Origin: Thalassolituus sp034111725
GTDB taxonomy: Bacteria; Pseudomonadota; Gammaproteobacteria; Pseudomonadales; Oceanobacteraceae
Direction: 5' to 3'
NCBI RefSeq assembly: GCF_034111725.1
Contig: NZ_JAWUWR010000012.1
Span: forward strand, 33,333-97,332
Length of the DNA: 64,000 nt
Positions 26,988 through 36,261 of the stretch are shown piece by piece; position 1 is the first letter of the stretch; each line of letters starts with the position of its first letter. A program made the position numbers and the translations under genes. The notes beneath the pieces are model-generated. The model was given only the letters and a program-made list of their open reading frames with translations. It did not search any database and was not told where the DNA came from.

Positions 26988-27701
26988 CATCTCATAGACA
27001 CACATATTCACCGCAGTTGCTAAATTCAGCGACTCAATATCGCCGCAACCTTTAATGGTAAATGGATGTGGGCTGAGTTCTTCTAGCTGTTCGCGTGGAA
27101 TGCCACGGGCTTCATTGCCGAAAACATAGCATTCACAGGCATGGAAGGATGGGTGGCTTAGCGCCTCGCCTTGCATGTCTAGGCAGGCAATATTCTTATA
27201 GCGGTGGGGTAAGCTATCGAGTTCGACCTCTTGTTCAATCGCGACATGGAAGATAGCGCCCATGCTGGCGCGCACGACTTTGGGGTTGTAAGGGTCGACG
27301 CTATTGCTGCTGAGCAATAACCGCAAACCACCAAACCAACCTAAGGTGCGAATAATGGTTCCTAAATTGCCGGGATCTTGAATCTCGTGCAAATAAACGG
27401 CTTTGCTAAGGTGGGCGTCATCATTTGACGGGGTCAATAATGGCACCACGGCAATAATGCCTTGAGGTGACTTGGTATCCGAGATTTGCGTCATCTGGCG
27501 TTCGCTAATGACCGTGGTTTTGAAGTCGCTGTGCCAATCGGCATATTGCTCCGTCACCAATAACTCACTGAGCCCAAGTTGCGGCTGCGACTTGGCCGCC
27601 CGCTGTAATTCGAGAATTAAATGCTCACCTTCTACTAAAAAATGGCCGAACTGGGTGCGGTATTTTTTTTGGTGTAGTTTTTTAATATCGTCGAGTTTCA
27701 T
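26979..27701 (-). CDS. SpoU/TrmH-family RNA 2'-O-methyltransferase
   Basis: A 240-residue SPOUT methyltransferase. The N-terminal part (1-95) is a substrate-binding domain starting KLHQKKYR-QFGHFLVEGEH. The catalytic knot follows with motif 1 HEIQDPGNLGTIIRT, motif 2 VFGNEARGIP and motif 3 SLNLATAVNMCVYE, which form the deep trefoil knot for S-adenosylmethionine. The target nucleotide (rRNA or tRNA) cannot be assigned. Confidence 0.9.
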   Translation of the reverse strand: MKLDDIKKLHQKKYRTQFGHFLVEGEHLILELQRAAKSQPQLGLSELLVTEQYADWHSDFKTTVISERQMTQISDTKSPQGIIAVVPLLTPSNDDAHLSKAVYLHEIQDPGNLGTIIRTLGWFGGLRLLLSSNSVDPYNPKVVRASMGAIFHVAIEQEVELDSLPHRYKNIACLDMQGEALSHPSFHACECYVFGNEARGIPREQLEELSPHPFTIKGCGDIESLNLATAVNMCVYEMNR

Positions 27702-27735
27702 GGCATCACCTCTGTCCGTAATAGAGACCTATTGC

Positions 27736-29349
27736 TTAGTTGAGGTCAGCAAGCATGGCAAGCGCAAGCGCCTCAGCTACTTTAATCCCATCAACACCCG
27801 CCGACAAAATACCACCGGCGTAACCCGCGCCTTCACCGGCTGGATATAAACCTCGGGTATTTAAACTTTGTAAATCGTTGCCGCGAGTGACTCGAACGGG
27901 CGATGACGTACGCGTTTCAATACCAGTTAAGATGGCGTCGTCGCGATCAAATCCACGAATCTGTTTACCAAATTCTGGCAAGGCTTCGCGAATTGCTTCA
28001 ATGGCGTAATCCGGTAGCGACGGGAATAAATCACCGAGTTTCACACCGGGTTTGTACGAAGCCTCAACTTCACCAAACTCAGTTGATGGCTTGCCACGAA
28101 TAAAATCGCCAACCAATTGGCCGGGCGCGCAGTAATCTCTGCCACCTAGCTCATAGGCTTTTGATTCAAGTGCTTCTTGTAATTCCACTCCCGCTAGTGG
28201 GCCGCCGGGGAAGTCTTTCTCAGGGTGAATACCCACAACGATGCCGGAGTTGGCATTACGCTCGTTACGAGAGTATTGGCTCATGCCGTTAGTAACGACT
28301 CGCTCTGGTTCTGATGTTGCCGCGACCACAGTGCCGCCAGGGCACATGCAAAAGGAGTACACCGTGCGACCATTTTTAGCATGGTGAACCAATTTATAAT
28401 CGGCAGCGCCTAATTCAGGATGACCTGCGTATTTACCCAAGCGTGCGTTATCAATTAATGATTGTGGGTGTTCAATACGGAAGCCAATGGCGAACGGCTT
28501 AGCTTCAATAAAGACATTGCGCGCATGCAGCATGCGGAAGCTATCACGAGCGCTGTGGCCCAGCGCCAAAATCACATAACGGCTGCGAATAATTTCGCCA
28601 TCGTTTAAAACAACACCTTCAATCCGACCATCTTCAATCAATAAGTCAGTTACTTTTTGATCAAAACGAACATCACCGCCTAAGGCTTTGATTTCTTCGC
28701 GCATGGTGGACACAACGCCTGTTAGACGGAAGGTGCCGATATGCGGTTTGCTGATAAATAAGATTTCTTCTGGTGCACCGGCACGGACGAATTCGTGCAT
28801 GACTTTGCGGCCATAAAACTTGGGATCTTTGATTTGGCTGTAAAGTTTACCGTCGGAGAACAAACCCGCACCACCTTCACCAAATTGGACGTTTGATTCT
28901 GCGGTGAGTACCTTCTTGCGCCAGAGTGCCCAAGTATCTTTGGTGCGCTGGCGCACTTCTTTACCACGTTCTAGCACGATAGGGTTAAAGCCCATTTGCG
29001 CTAGCGTTAGTGCGGCAAACAATCCGCATGGGCCGAAGCCAACCACTATCGGTCGTTCGGTTAAATTCTCTGGTGCTTGAGCGACGGGATAGTAGCCGGT
29101 GTCAGGTGCGACACGAATATGCTGGTCATCCGCGAAGCGCTCTAGTATCTCGGTATCGTTGCGGGTTTCTAGATCAATGATGTAGATGAACTTAATTTCA
29201 GTCGATTTTTTTCGCGCATCATAGCTGCGCTTAAATACCGTGAACTGAATAAGATCGGCATCTTTGATGGCTAAACGCTGCAATATGGCGCTACGAATGG
29301 CGTCAGTAGGATGGTCTAGAGGTAAGGCAAGTTCGTTGATACGAATCAT
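27736..29349 (-). CDS. COG2509-type FAD-dependent oxidoreductase
   Basis: A 537-residue flavoprotein of the uncharacterised FAD-dependent dehydrogenase family often found in gammaproteobacteria. An N-terminal domain of about 90 residues precedes a Rossmann FAD motif (VVGFGPCGLFAALTL), then GGAGLFSDGKL, GHSARDSF and the final FAD loop GLYPAGEGAGYAGGI. It is distantly related to Geranylgeranyl-reductase/UbiH folds. Physiological substrate unknown. It is separated from the methyltransferase by 34 bases and may share its transcript. Confidence 0.85.
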   Translation of the reverse strand: MIRINELALPLDHPTDAIRSAILQRLAIKDADLIQFTVFKRSYDARKKSTEIKFIYIIDLETRNDTEILERFADDQHIRVAPDTGYYPVAQAPENLTERPIVVGFGPCGLFAALTLAQMGFNPIVLERGKEVRQRTKDTWALWRKKVLTAESNVQFGEGGAGLFSDGKLYSQIKDPKFYGRKVMHEFVRAGAPEEILFISKPHIGTFRLTGVVSTMREEIKALGGDVRFDQKVTDLLIEDGRIEGVVLNDGEIIRSRYVILALGHSARDSFRMLHARNVFIEAKPFAIGFRIEHPQSLIDNARLGKYAGHPELGAADYKLVHHAKNGRTVYSFCMCPGGTVVAATSEPERVVTNGMSQYSRNERNANSGIVVGIHPEKDFPGGPLAGVELQEALESKAYELGGRDYCAPGQLVGDFIRGKPSTEFGEVEASYKPGVKLGDLFPSLPDYAIEAIREALPEFGKQIRGFDRDDAILTGIETRTSSPVRVTRGNDLQSLNTRGLYPAGEGAGYAGGILSAGVDGIKVAEALALAMLADLN

Positions 29350-29493
29350 ACAAAATCCTGGCCGGTGACTCCGGCAGAGGTTATCAAATAAAGAGTTAGT
29401 GGCTGAAGCGCCACTAAGAATGGAGCGTATTGTACCCTTAGCAACTGATGCTGTCAGTTAGAGCCTTGCCGGTATGCCTTCTAAATCTGTGGT

Positions 29494-30168
29494 TTAAGCG
29501 GGCTGTAGATCTTTATTCGTGGTTAAACCAAAGAGGGTGGCCATACCCGCGAAAATCTTCCCTGCACCACTAACTAATACAGCGCGCGGCGTGTTGTAGT
29601 CTTGCAGCACCCAATTGCGAGTTACTTGAATAACCCCGCCGATTAACGCATTACCAATGACATCGCTTTCTTCATCGCTCAATGCCCACTCATCAACATA
29701 GTGTTTGCTGACTTGAATGGTTAGCTGCGCGAACTGACTGATGTAGCGGTTATACAACTGATGCATCTCTTCGCTGGCGCCGTCAGCCTCGAACATACAA
29801 ATACGCGCAATACGCGGATCTTCCATCTCCTGGAAAAAACTATCCAAAATGGTATCAATGAGTTGTTGCCACTGCTTAGAGCTGGCTTGGCTGGCGATGT
29901 GTGTCGTCACCCTTTTGAGCGTTTTCTGCATGCAGTGTTCGTACACATCCATCAGCAGAGATTCAATAGAGCCACAGCATTCGTAGAAATAACGGTCGGT
30001 TAGTTTCGCTTCTTTACAGATACGGCGTACCGTCACGCTGCGAAAGCCTTCTGTCCCAAAAACATCGATACCGGCGCGCAAGAACTGCTGACGGCGTTGG
30101 GCTATGCGCTCTTCTTGGCTCATGCCACCGTAAGTTCTGCCCGTTGTTTGTACTGTAGATTTTGTCAT
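29494..30168 (-). CDS. TetR-family regulator, divergent from the BVMO gene
   Basis: A 224-residue TetR regulator: helix-turn-helix at about 35-65 (VTVRRICKEAKLTDRYFYECCGSIESLL) and a ligand domain beyond. The divergent gene encodes a flavin monooxygenase, followed by two SDR genes. Two related 18-base operator-like palindromes lie between the two starts, so it likely represses the monooxygenase operon and itself. Confidence 0.85.
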   Translation of the reverse strand: MTKSTVQTTGRTYGGMSQEERIAQRRQQFLRAGIDVFGTEGFRSVTVRRICKEAKLTDRYFYECCGSIESLLMDVYEHCMQKTLKRVTTHIASQASSKQWQQLIDTILDSFFQEMEDPRIARICMFEADGASEEMHQLYNRYISQFAQLTIQVSKHYVDEWALSDEESDVIGNALIGGVIQVTRNWVLQDYNTPRAVLVSGAGKIFAGMATLFGLTTNKDLQPA

Positions 30169-30177
30169 ACGCTAATT

Positions 30178-30195
30178 TGACAACAGCTGTCGTCA
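30178..30195. promoter_or_regulatory. operator-like palindrome 1, tetR/BVMO intergenic
   Basis: TGACAACAGCTGTCGTCA is palindromic except one base pair. It lies 10 bases before the tetR start and shares TGTCGTCA with site 2. Confidence 0.6.
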
Positions 30196-30204
30196 GAAGT
30201 AAAG

Positions 30205-30222
30205 TGACATTGTCTGTCGTCA
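30205..30222. promoter_or_regulatory. operator-like palindrome 2, tetR/BVMO intergenic
   Basis: TGACATTGTCTGTCGTCA repeats the TGACA...TGTCGTCA pattern exactly 27 bases from site 1; the right half CTGTCGTCAGA is identical in both. Confidence 0.55.
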
Positions 30223-30301
30223 GATAGATATAAAAATAACAATATCAGCAGCAGTCTTGGTTGAATTTTGTGCTGATACGTTTTTAAGGCGGTACTCAGG
30301 T

Positions 30302-31759
30302 ATGAAAAGTTACAACGTAATTATTATCGGTAGTGGTTTCGGTGGGCAGTGTGCTGCTATTAATCTGCTCAAGCAGGGTATTACGGATTTTATTATTCTT
30401 GAGCGCCGCGAGTTCATGGGCGGTACTTGGTGCCAAAACACTTATCCAGGTGCCGCAGTCGATGTTCAGTCGGCGTTGTATTCTATTTCGCATGAGCCGT
30501 ATGACTGGTCGCAAATGTTTGCTGAGCAAAAAGAGCTGAACCAGTACACCAATTACGTTATTGAAAAATACAAATTGCGTGAAAAAACACTCACCAATGC
30601 CAATGTAAACCGTATTGAGTGGGATGCCGCCAGTCAGCGTTGGCAGATTGAACTTGATGGCAAAGAGCCGTTGGATTCGCAATTTGTGATTAATGCATCA
30701 GGCCCGCTTAGCACGCCCGTTATTCCGAGTTTTAAAGGCCGTGATTCTTTTCAGGGTAAGAGTTTTCATACGAATAATTGGGATAACGATTATGATTTGC
30801 GCGGTAAAAAAGTCGCTATTATTGGTAGTGGTGCCAGTGCAGCACAGGTTATTCCTGCGATCGCTCCTGATTGCGAGCATCTTCATGTATTTCAACGTAC
30901 GCCACATTGGGTAATGCCTCGTGCAGATCGTGTATTTAAACCATGGCAGCGGGCGTTATTGCGTAATAAATCTATTTATAAAGCGTTGCGTACCTTTATC
31001 TATTGGAGTCTAGAATCGCGTGTTGTTGGATTTAAGTATTCTAAGACCATGCTTAAGTTAGTTGCTCAACGCGAAGCAGAAAACCATATTAAGCATCAAA
31101 TTAAAGATGAAGAATTACGCCGCAAGGTGACACCTGATTACACTATTGGCTGTAAGCGTATTATTTTATCGAACACTTTGTATCCCGCTTTTTGTCGCGA
31201 TAACGTTACTCTGCATAGTAAAGAGCAAGGGATTGAAGAGATCACCGCAACCGGCATTAAGACTCAGGATGGTGAGACGCTAGATCTTGATTTGATTATT
31301 TACTCCACTGGTTACGATGCTACCGATGGGGTTATTTCTTACCCTGTTATTGGTCGCGGAGGAAAAGAGCTTGGCGAAGTCTGGAGTGAATTCCCGCGCG
31401 CTTATCTAGGTACAACAGTACCGAATTTTCCAAACTTGTTCGTGGTGACAGGGCCAAATACCGGCATTGGTCATACATCCGCTATCTTTGTGATTGAAGC
31501 GCAAATGAATTACATCCTGTCGGCTATTAAAACAGTGCGTGGTCGCCGCGCTAAAACGATTGAAGTAACGCCTGAAGCTGAAGACAGTTATACCACCCAC
31601 ATTCATAAAGAAATGAATAAAACGGTTTGGCAGTCGGGTGGTTGCAATAGCTGGTATAAAAGTAAAAGTGGGCATGTTATAGCCATGTTCCCTGGCTTTA
31701 GCTTTACCTACTTGCGCTGGACGAAAAACTTTCGCAGTGCCGATCACACGATAAATTGA
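30302..31759 (+). CDS. flavin-containing (Baeyer-Villiger type) monooxygenase
   Basis: A 485-residue NADPH/FAD monooxygenase. The FAD Rossmann loop is GSGFGG (10-15), the GGTW segment is at 40-43, the BVMO fingerprint is FQGKSFHTNNWD (150-161) and the NADPH loop is GSGASA (175-180). Such enzymes insert oxygen next to ketones or oxidise related substrates. ATG 30302 is chosen because the FAD motif starts seven residues in; an upstream in-frame ATG adds an unconserved stretch. The next gene starts 10 bases downstream, so it is co-transcribed with an SDR. Confidence 0.87.
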   Translation: MKSYNVIIIGSGFGGQCAAINLLKQGITDFIILERREFMGGTWCQNTYPGAAVDVQSALYSISHEPYDWSQMFAEQKELNQYTNYVIEKYKLREKTLTNANVNRIEWDAASQRWQIELDGKEPLDSQFVINASGPLSTPVIPSFKGRDSFQGKSFHTNNWDNDYDLRGKKVAIIGSGASAAQVIPAIAPDCEHLHVFQRTPHWVMPRADRVFKPWQRALLRNKSIYKALRTFIYWSLESRVVGFKYSKTMLKLVAQREAENHIKHQIKDEELRRKVTPDYTIGCKRIILSNTLYPAFCRDNVTLHSKEQGIEEITATGIKTQDGETLDLDLIIYSTGYDATDGVISYPVIGRGGKELGEVWSEFPRAYLGTTVPNFPNLFVVTGPNTGIGHTSAIFVIEAQMNYILSAIKTVRGRRAKTIEVTPEAEDSYTTHIHKEMNKTVWQSGGCNSWYKSKSGHVIAMFPGFSFTYLRWTKNFRSADHTIN

Positions 31760-31769
31760 GAGAAGCGCC

Positions 31770-32624
31770 ATGAAAAATTTTAATAATAAAGTTGCTGCGA
31801 TTACGGGGGCAGGATCAGGTATCGGGCGTGAGTTAGCGACTAATCTTGCCCAGCAAGGGTGTCACTTGGCGTTGAGTGATGTCAGCGAAGCGGGTTTGGC
31901 TGAAACGCTTGCCTTATTGAGCGAATATTCGGTAACGGTCACAACGGCGAAACTTGATGTTTCAGATAAAGATGCATTTTATGCTTGGGCAGATCAAGTA
32001 GTGGCGGATCATGGTCGCGTAAATATGATATTTAATAATGCCGGAGTGGCTTTGTCTGGCACTGTTGCTGCGTTAGATATCTCTGATTACGAATGGATCA
32101 TGAATATTAATTTCTATGGCGTACTTTATGGTACTAAAGCCTTTTTGCCACATTTAGAACGCAGTGGTGAAGGTCAAATTGTTAATATTTCCAGTATTTT
32201 CGGTTTAGCATCTCAACCTTTAATGAGTGGTTATAACGCCAGTAAATTTGCGGTTCGTGGCTTAACTGAATCTTTGCGCCAAGATTTGGAGAGTACTAAA
32301 TCTGTCGTGAGTTCTACTTGTGTTCATCCTGGTGGTATTAAAACGAATATTGCTAAGCAGTCGCGTATGTCTGCTAGTACATCTGAAGTGATGGGATCAG
32401 ATAACGATAAAACAATTAAAGACTTCGAGCGAACCTTTATCACTACTCCAGATAAAGCTGCAAAAACTATTCTAAATGGTGTTAAGAAAAATAAACGTCG
32501 AGTATTGATTGGTCCAGATGCTTACGTGTTTGACGCTATGGTTCGTTTATTTCCTGCTGGATATCAGTGGATTATTACTAAAGTGGTTAAGCTTCAGGGC
32601 AAACTGAATAAAAAAGCTGCTTGA
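31770..32624 (+). CDS. short-chain dehydrogenase/reductase (first tandem copy)
   Basis: A 284-residue NAD(P)-dependent SDR: cofactor loop TGAGSGIG (12-19), NNAG (89-92), catalytic S142, Y155 and K159 in YNASK. It probably interconverts an alcohol and the ketone used by the adjacent monooxygenase. The start follows GAGAAGCG at 31758-31765. A paralogue lies 227 bases downstream, about 78% identical by hand count. A terminator separates the two. Confidence 0.9.
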   Translation: MKNFNNKVAAITGAGSGIGRELATNLAQQGCHLALSDVSEAGLAETLALLSEYSVTVTTAKLDVSDKDAFYAWADQVVADHGRVNMIFNNAGVALSGTVAALDISDYEWIMNINFYGVLYGTKAFLPHLERSGEGQIVNISSIFGLASQPLMSGYNASKFAVRGLTESLRQDLESTKSVVSSTCVHPGGIKTNIAKQSRMSASTSEVMGSDNDKTIKDFERTFITTPDKAAKTILNGVKKNKRRVLIGPDAYVFDAMVRLFPAGYQWIITKVVKLQGKLNKKAA

Positions 32625-32649
32625 ATATTTTTGGGTTGCAGTACCTTCA

Positions 32650-32672
32650 GGATGCTTTGGCGTCCTTTTTTT
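32650..32672 (+). terminator. rho-independent terminator after the first SDR
   Basis: GGATGC/GCGTCC stem (one G-T pair) with TTTG loop and a T-run. It separates the two SDR transcripts. Confidence 0.75.
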
Positions 32673-32851
32673 GCTTTTGGATTCCTAGAGCGCTTCTACG
32701 ACGCTGGATAATGTCCGTAACTGACCTGTGCATTTTGGCAAAGGCAGTTAAAGTGCATGCATTGTAGGCAAAGACATTTAACGATGGTCGTGTTTAGGCG
32801 CGACTAGACCGATAGCTCCCATCACTAGGGAGTTAAAACTGAGGATTCATT

Positions 32852-33706
32852 ATGCAAAATTTTAATAATAAAGTAGCAGCTATTACAGGTGCTGGTTCAG
32901 GTATCGGGCGTGCGTTAGCTATGAATCTTGCGCAGCAAGGCTGCAACCTAGCGATCAGCGATGTAAGTGAAGCCGGTTTAGCGGACACTGCGGAGATGTT
33001 GGGTCGCTACCCAGTTAAAGTGACCATCCAAAAGCTTGATGTATCGGATAAAGAAGCCGTATTTGCTTGGGCAGACCAAGTAGTCGCCGATCACGGTAAA
33101 GTAAGTATGGTATTCAATAACGCAGGTGTTGCTCTAGCGGGTACGGTAGCTGCTTTAGAAATCTCAGATTTCGAATGGATTATGAACATCAACTTCTACG
33201 GCGTTTTGTATGGTATTAAAGCCTTCTTGCCGCACATGGAACGTGGTGGAGAAGGGCATATCATTAATATCTCTAGCGTATTTGGTTTGGCATCTCAGCC
33301 ACTGATGAGCGGTTATAATGCCAGTAAGTTCGCAGTGCGTGGTTTGAGTGAATCGTTACGTCAGGATTTAGAGAGCACTGGATCCCCGGTAAGCATGACC
33401 TGTATTCATCCAGGTGGTATCAAAACTAACATCGCTAAGTCTTCACGTATGTCATCGAGCACGGCTTCGATTACTGGTACTGATGACAACGATACCGTTG
33501 CCAACTTCGAGAAGATGTTTATCACTACCCCTGATAAAGCTGCTAAGACCATTCTTAATGGTGTTAAGAAGAACAAGCGTCGTGTGCTGATTGGGCCGGA
33601 TGCTCACTTCTTAGATATTATGGTACGTCTATTGCCGACTTCTTATCAGTGGATTTTCACTAAAGTAGTTGGCCTACAGAAGAAGATGAATACGAAAGCC
33701 GCTTAA
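32852..33706 (+). CDS. short-chain dehydrogenase/reductase (second tandem copy)
   Basis: Same length and motifs as the first copy (TGAGSGIG, NNAG, Y155, K159). Differences cluster at residues about 45-62 and 205-225, regions that shape cofactor preference and the substrate pocket in SDRs, so the copies may have different specificity. Codon use differs from the first copy at many synonymous sites, so the duplication is not recent. It sits behind its own 200-base leader and ends at a terminator. Confidence 0.9.
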   Translation: MQNFNNKVAAITGAGSGIGRALAMNLAQQGCNLAISDVSEAGLADTAEMLGRYPVKVTIQKLDVSDKEAVFAWADQVVADHGKVSMVFNNAGVALAGTVAALEISDFEWIMNINFYGVLYGIKAFLPHMERGGEGHIINISSVFGLASQPLMSGYNASKFAVRGLSESLRQDLESTGSPVSMTCIHPGGIKTNIAKSSRMSSSTASITGTDDNDTVANFEKMFITTPDKAAKTILNGVKKNKRRVLIGPDAHFLDIMVRLLPTSYQWIFTKVVGLQKKMNTKAA

Positions 33707-33724
33707 ATCCGGTTTATTCGATTG

Positions 33725-33750
33725 AAAAGAGCGCCACGGCGCTCTTTTTT
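33725..33750 (+). terminator. rho-independent terminator after the second SDR
   Basis: GAGCGC/GCGCTC stem with CACG loop, flanked by an A-run and a T6. Confidence 0.88.
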
Positions 33751-33884
33751 ATTTGGCGTAAAAAAACACCCTGCTGACGTCATAAGAGTATCTAGCAGTT
33801 TGATACATGAGTCTTATTGGCTAATAGCTGTGTATTCCCTTAGTCTGGGGATTGAACATTGGCGATCATAGGAGTGTATGGCGC

Positions 33885-35270
33885 ATGACTAGTGCAACAC
33901 GAATAGAACACGACAGCATGGGGGATCTTGAAGTCCCTAACTACGCCCTCTACGGCGCGCAAACTCAGCGAGCAATTAATAACTTCAATATCAGTCAACA
34001 GACAATGCCGAGCGCATTTATTCGCGCTTTGTTAAATGTGAAAATGGCTGCGGCAGAAGCCAATTGTCGGCTCGATCAATTAGATACTGAAATTGCAGCA
34101 GCAATTAAGAAGTCTGCACAAGGCTTGCTCGACAGTGATGATTTTATGGATCACTTTCCCATTGATATATTTCAAACTGGCTCTGGCACCAGCACCAACA
34201 TGAATGCTAATGAAGTCTTGGCACACCTAGCTTCTATGATGTGTGAGCAAACGGTGAATGCGAATGACCACGTGAACGCTGGGCAAAGCAGTAACGATGT
34301 TATTCCTACCAGCATTCATGTCGCGGCATCTATTGGCTTAGTCTGTGAATTATTGCCAGCATTGAACCATTTAAAGCAGGTCATGGATGTCAAAGCGGAA
34401 AGTTTAAAAAATATCGTAAAAACAGGTCGCACGCATTTAATGGATGCTATGCCCGTGCGTATGGATCAAACCATTTACGCTTGGTCGAGCCAAATTCAGC
34501 AAAATATCCGCAACCTTGAACAGTTGCAGCCAGTTATTCAATCCCTTGCTCAAGGTGGTACGGCGGTCGGTACGGGAATTAATGCTCACCCTGAATTTGC
34601 CGCATTATTTTGCCAAGTATTGTCGCAGCAAACGGGCATAGCTTTTACTGAGGCGGATAATCGGTTTAGTCAAATGGGGAGCCAAGATAGTGCTGTAGCT
34701 GTGTCGGGTCAGTTGAAAACCTTAGCCGTGTCCCTAATGAAAATCGCCAATGATTTACGCTGGATGAATTCTGGACCATTCGCAGGATTGGGCGAGATAG
34801 AGTTGGAAGCGCTGCAGCCTGGCTCGTCGATTATGCCAGGTAAGGTTAATCCCGTTATCCCTGAAGCGGTTGCTATGGTGGCTGCCCAAGTTATTGGCAA
34901 TGACACCACCATAACAGTTGCTGGGCAGTCAGGTAATTTTGAACTGAATGTCATGTTGCCATTGATAGCGAGTAATTTACTGCACAGTATTCATTTACTG
35001 ACCCAAGCCAGTCTAGTGTTAGCGGATAAAGCAATTGCGACTTTTAAGGTGAACGATGCCCGACTGCAAGAGGCTTTGGCGCGCAATCCAATTTTAGTAA
35101 CGGCGTTGAATCCGATTATTGGCTACGCCAAAGCGGCAGAAATTGCCAAGCTCGCTTACCGCGAGCAGCGTGCGATTATTGATGTTGCCGAAGAACATAC
35201 TGATTTAACGCGGGCAGAATTAACGAAATTACTTGATCCAGACCACTTAACTCGGGGCGGCCTAGCTTAA
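33885..35270 (+). CDS. fumC: class II fumarate hydratase
   Basis: Interconverts fumarate and malate in the TCA cycle without an iron-sulfur cluster. The 461 residues are the usual length. Visible are TGSGTSTNMNANEV, the fumarase/lyase signature GSSIMPGKVNP, and TGRTHLMDAMP. ATG 33885 follows AGGAG at 33870-33874; an in-frame TTG at 33852 is unlikely. It is transcribed alone and ends in a tandem repeat and hairpin. Confidence 0.95.
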   Translation: MTSATRIEHDSMGDLEVPNYALYGAQTQRAINNFNISQQTMPSAFIRALLNVKMAAAEANCRLDQLDTEIAAAIKKSAQGLLDSDDFMDHFPIDIFQTGSGTSTNMNANEVLAHLASMMCEQTVNANDHVNAGQSSNDVIPTSIHVAASIGLVCELLPALNHLKQVMDVKAESLKNIVKTGRTHLMDAMPVRMDQTIYAWSSQIQQNIRNLEQLQPVIQSLAQGGTAVGTGINAHPEFAALFCQVLSQQTGIAFTEADNRFSQMGSQDSAVAVSGQLKTLAVSLMKIANDLRWMNSGPFAGLGEIELEALQPGSSIMPGKVNPVIPEAVAMVAAQVIGNDTTITVAGQSGNFELNVMLPLIASNLLHSIHLLTQASLVLADKAIATFKVNDARLQEALARNPILVTALNPIIGYAKAAEIAKLAYREQRAIIDVAEEHTDLTRAELTKLLDPDHLTRGGLA

Positions 35271-35290
35271 ATGCGGATGTTTTGATCTAG

Positions 35291-35330
35291 TTTGCGCGAT
35301 TTTGCGCGATTTTGCGCGATTTTGCGCGAT
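35291..35330. repeat. tandem repeat, four copies of a 10-base unit
   Basis: Four exact copies of TTTGCGCGAT follow the fumC stop. Each unit contains the palindromic core GCGC and the array lies just before the terminator hairpin. Confidence 0.95.
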
Positions 35331-35334
35331 AGTG

Positions 35335-35366
35335 ACGAGCTGTATTTACAGCTCGTATACTTTTTT
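35335..35366 (+). terminator. terminator of fumC, overlapping the convergent lipoprotein gene
   Basis: ACGAGCTGTA and TACAGCTCGT form a perfect 10-base stem with a 2-base apex, followed by ATAC and T6. The hairpin includes the stop of the minus-strand gene. Confidence 0.75.
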
Positions 35367-35738
35367 GCAGAAGGCGACACCCGATAATAAAGGATATTTC
35401 TGACAGACTTCGAGAGTGCAATAAAATTCGTCGATACGCGCTTCGCGCGGAGAAATCATCTCGGGTGTGCCGGTATAACCGTTAGGGCACAGTTCGGCAG
35501 CGCGGCGTTCCCAGTGAGTACGAAAACGAGCTTCCGTCGTCTCGCGATGAAACATCAGGACGTAGCGCGCTTCTTGGCGGACTTCAATTATATGAACTCC
35601 AGGCGAGACCTCTTTATCTAGATAGCCGTCTTGGTGAGTGTCTGGGCTAACTTGTGCTTTTTGGTATCCCAGTGGTGTACATGCTGCTATTAGCAGCAAA
35701 GGGAGCATTAATAATGGGGCGAGCTTAGGCAGCTTCAT
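35346..35738 (-). CDS. small lipoprotein of unknown function
   Basis: A 130-residue protein with a lipoprotein signal: hydrophobic MLPLLLIAAC lipobox, lipidated cysteine C20. The mature part (about 110 residues) has five further cysteines (LCPNG, FYCTLEVC, AFCKK) suggesting disulfides in the periplasm, and a predicted beta-rich centre. No family is recognised. Its stop converges on the fumC terminator. Confidence 0.78.
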   Translation of the reverse strand: MKLPKLAPLLMLPLLLIAACTPLGYQKAQVSPDTHQDGYLDKEVSPGVHIIEVRQEARYVLMFHRETTEARFRTHWERRAAELCPNGYTGTPEMISPREARIDEFYCTLEVCQKYPLLSGVAFCKKVYEL

Positions 35739-35780
35739 GCGAAATCACTTATGACAACAATAGAAAAAACAACGCTTTGC

Positions 35781-36257
35781 CTATTGTGCCGTAATTTCTG
35801 CAAAAATACCTCGGGTGAGTGAGGCTAAATCGTTAGCTGCTAGGCCAATTTCTAAACCTCGACGTCCTGCGCTGCAATAAATGGCGGTAAATGCCGTCGC
35901 ACTCTGGTCTATTACGGTAGGCAGAGCTTTCTTTTGACCAATTGGACTAATCCCCCCAACGATGTACCCCGTTGTTCGTTCAGCCACTTTAGGATCGGCC
36001 ATATCTGCTTTCTTTGCACCAAGCGCTTTCGCGATAGCCTTGAGGCTGAGTTGATGACTAACCGGCAGAACGGCAACCGCAAGTGGACTTTTATGACCGC
36101 TGAGGCTGACCAGTAAGGTTTTAAAGACTTGCGCAGGAGGGAGATTTAAAACGTTGGCTGCTTCTTCGCCGTAAGATGGGGCATCAGGATCGTGTTGATA
36201 TTCTAGAATGTCGTAGCGAATACCCGCTTTTTTCGCGGCATTAATGGCGGGAGTCAT
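35781..36257 (-). CDS. ybaK: Cys-tRNA(Pro) deacylase, YbaK/EbsC family
   Basis: A 158-residue trans-editing enzyme that removes cysteine mischarged on tRNA-Pro. Family segments are FKTLLVSL, VLPVSHQLSLKAIAKALGAKKADMADP and TGYIVGGISPIGQKK, including the conserved lysine of FKTL and the GGISP loop. ATG 36257 avoids overlap with the preceding gene; a TTG at 36278 would overlap it. Lies in a run of small minus-strand genes. Confidence 0.92.
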   Translation of the reverse strand: MTPAINAAKKAGIRYDILEYQHDPDAPSYGEEAANVLNLPPAQVFKTLLVSLSGHKSPLAVAVLPVSHQLSLKAIAKALGAKKADMADPKVAERTTGYIVGGISPIGQKKALPTVIDQSATAFTAIYCSAGRRGLEIGLAANDLASLTRGIFAEITAQ

Positions 36258-36261
36258 GATG

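Noticed and set aside
35291..35330. Possible CRISPR or origin iterons
   Set aside because: The units are 10 bases, contiguous and without spacers, and there are no cas or replication genes nearby.
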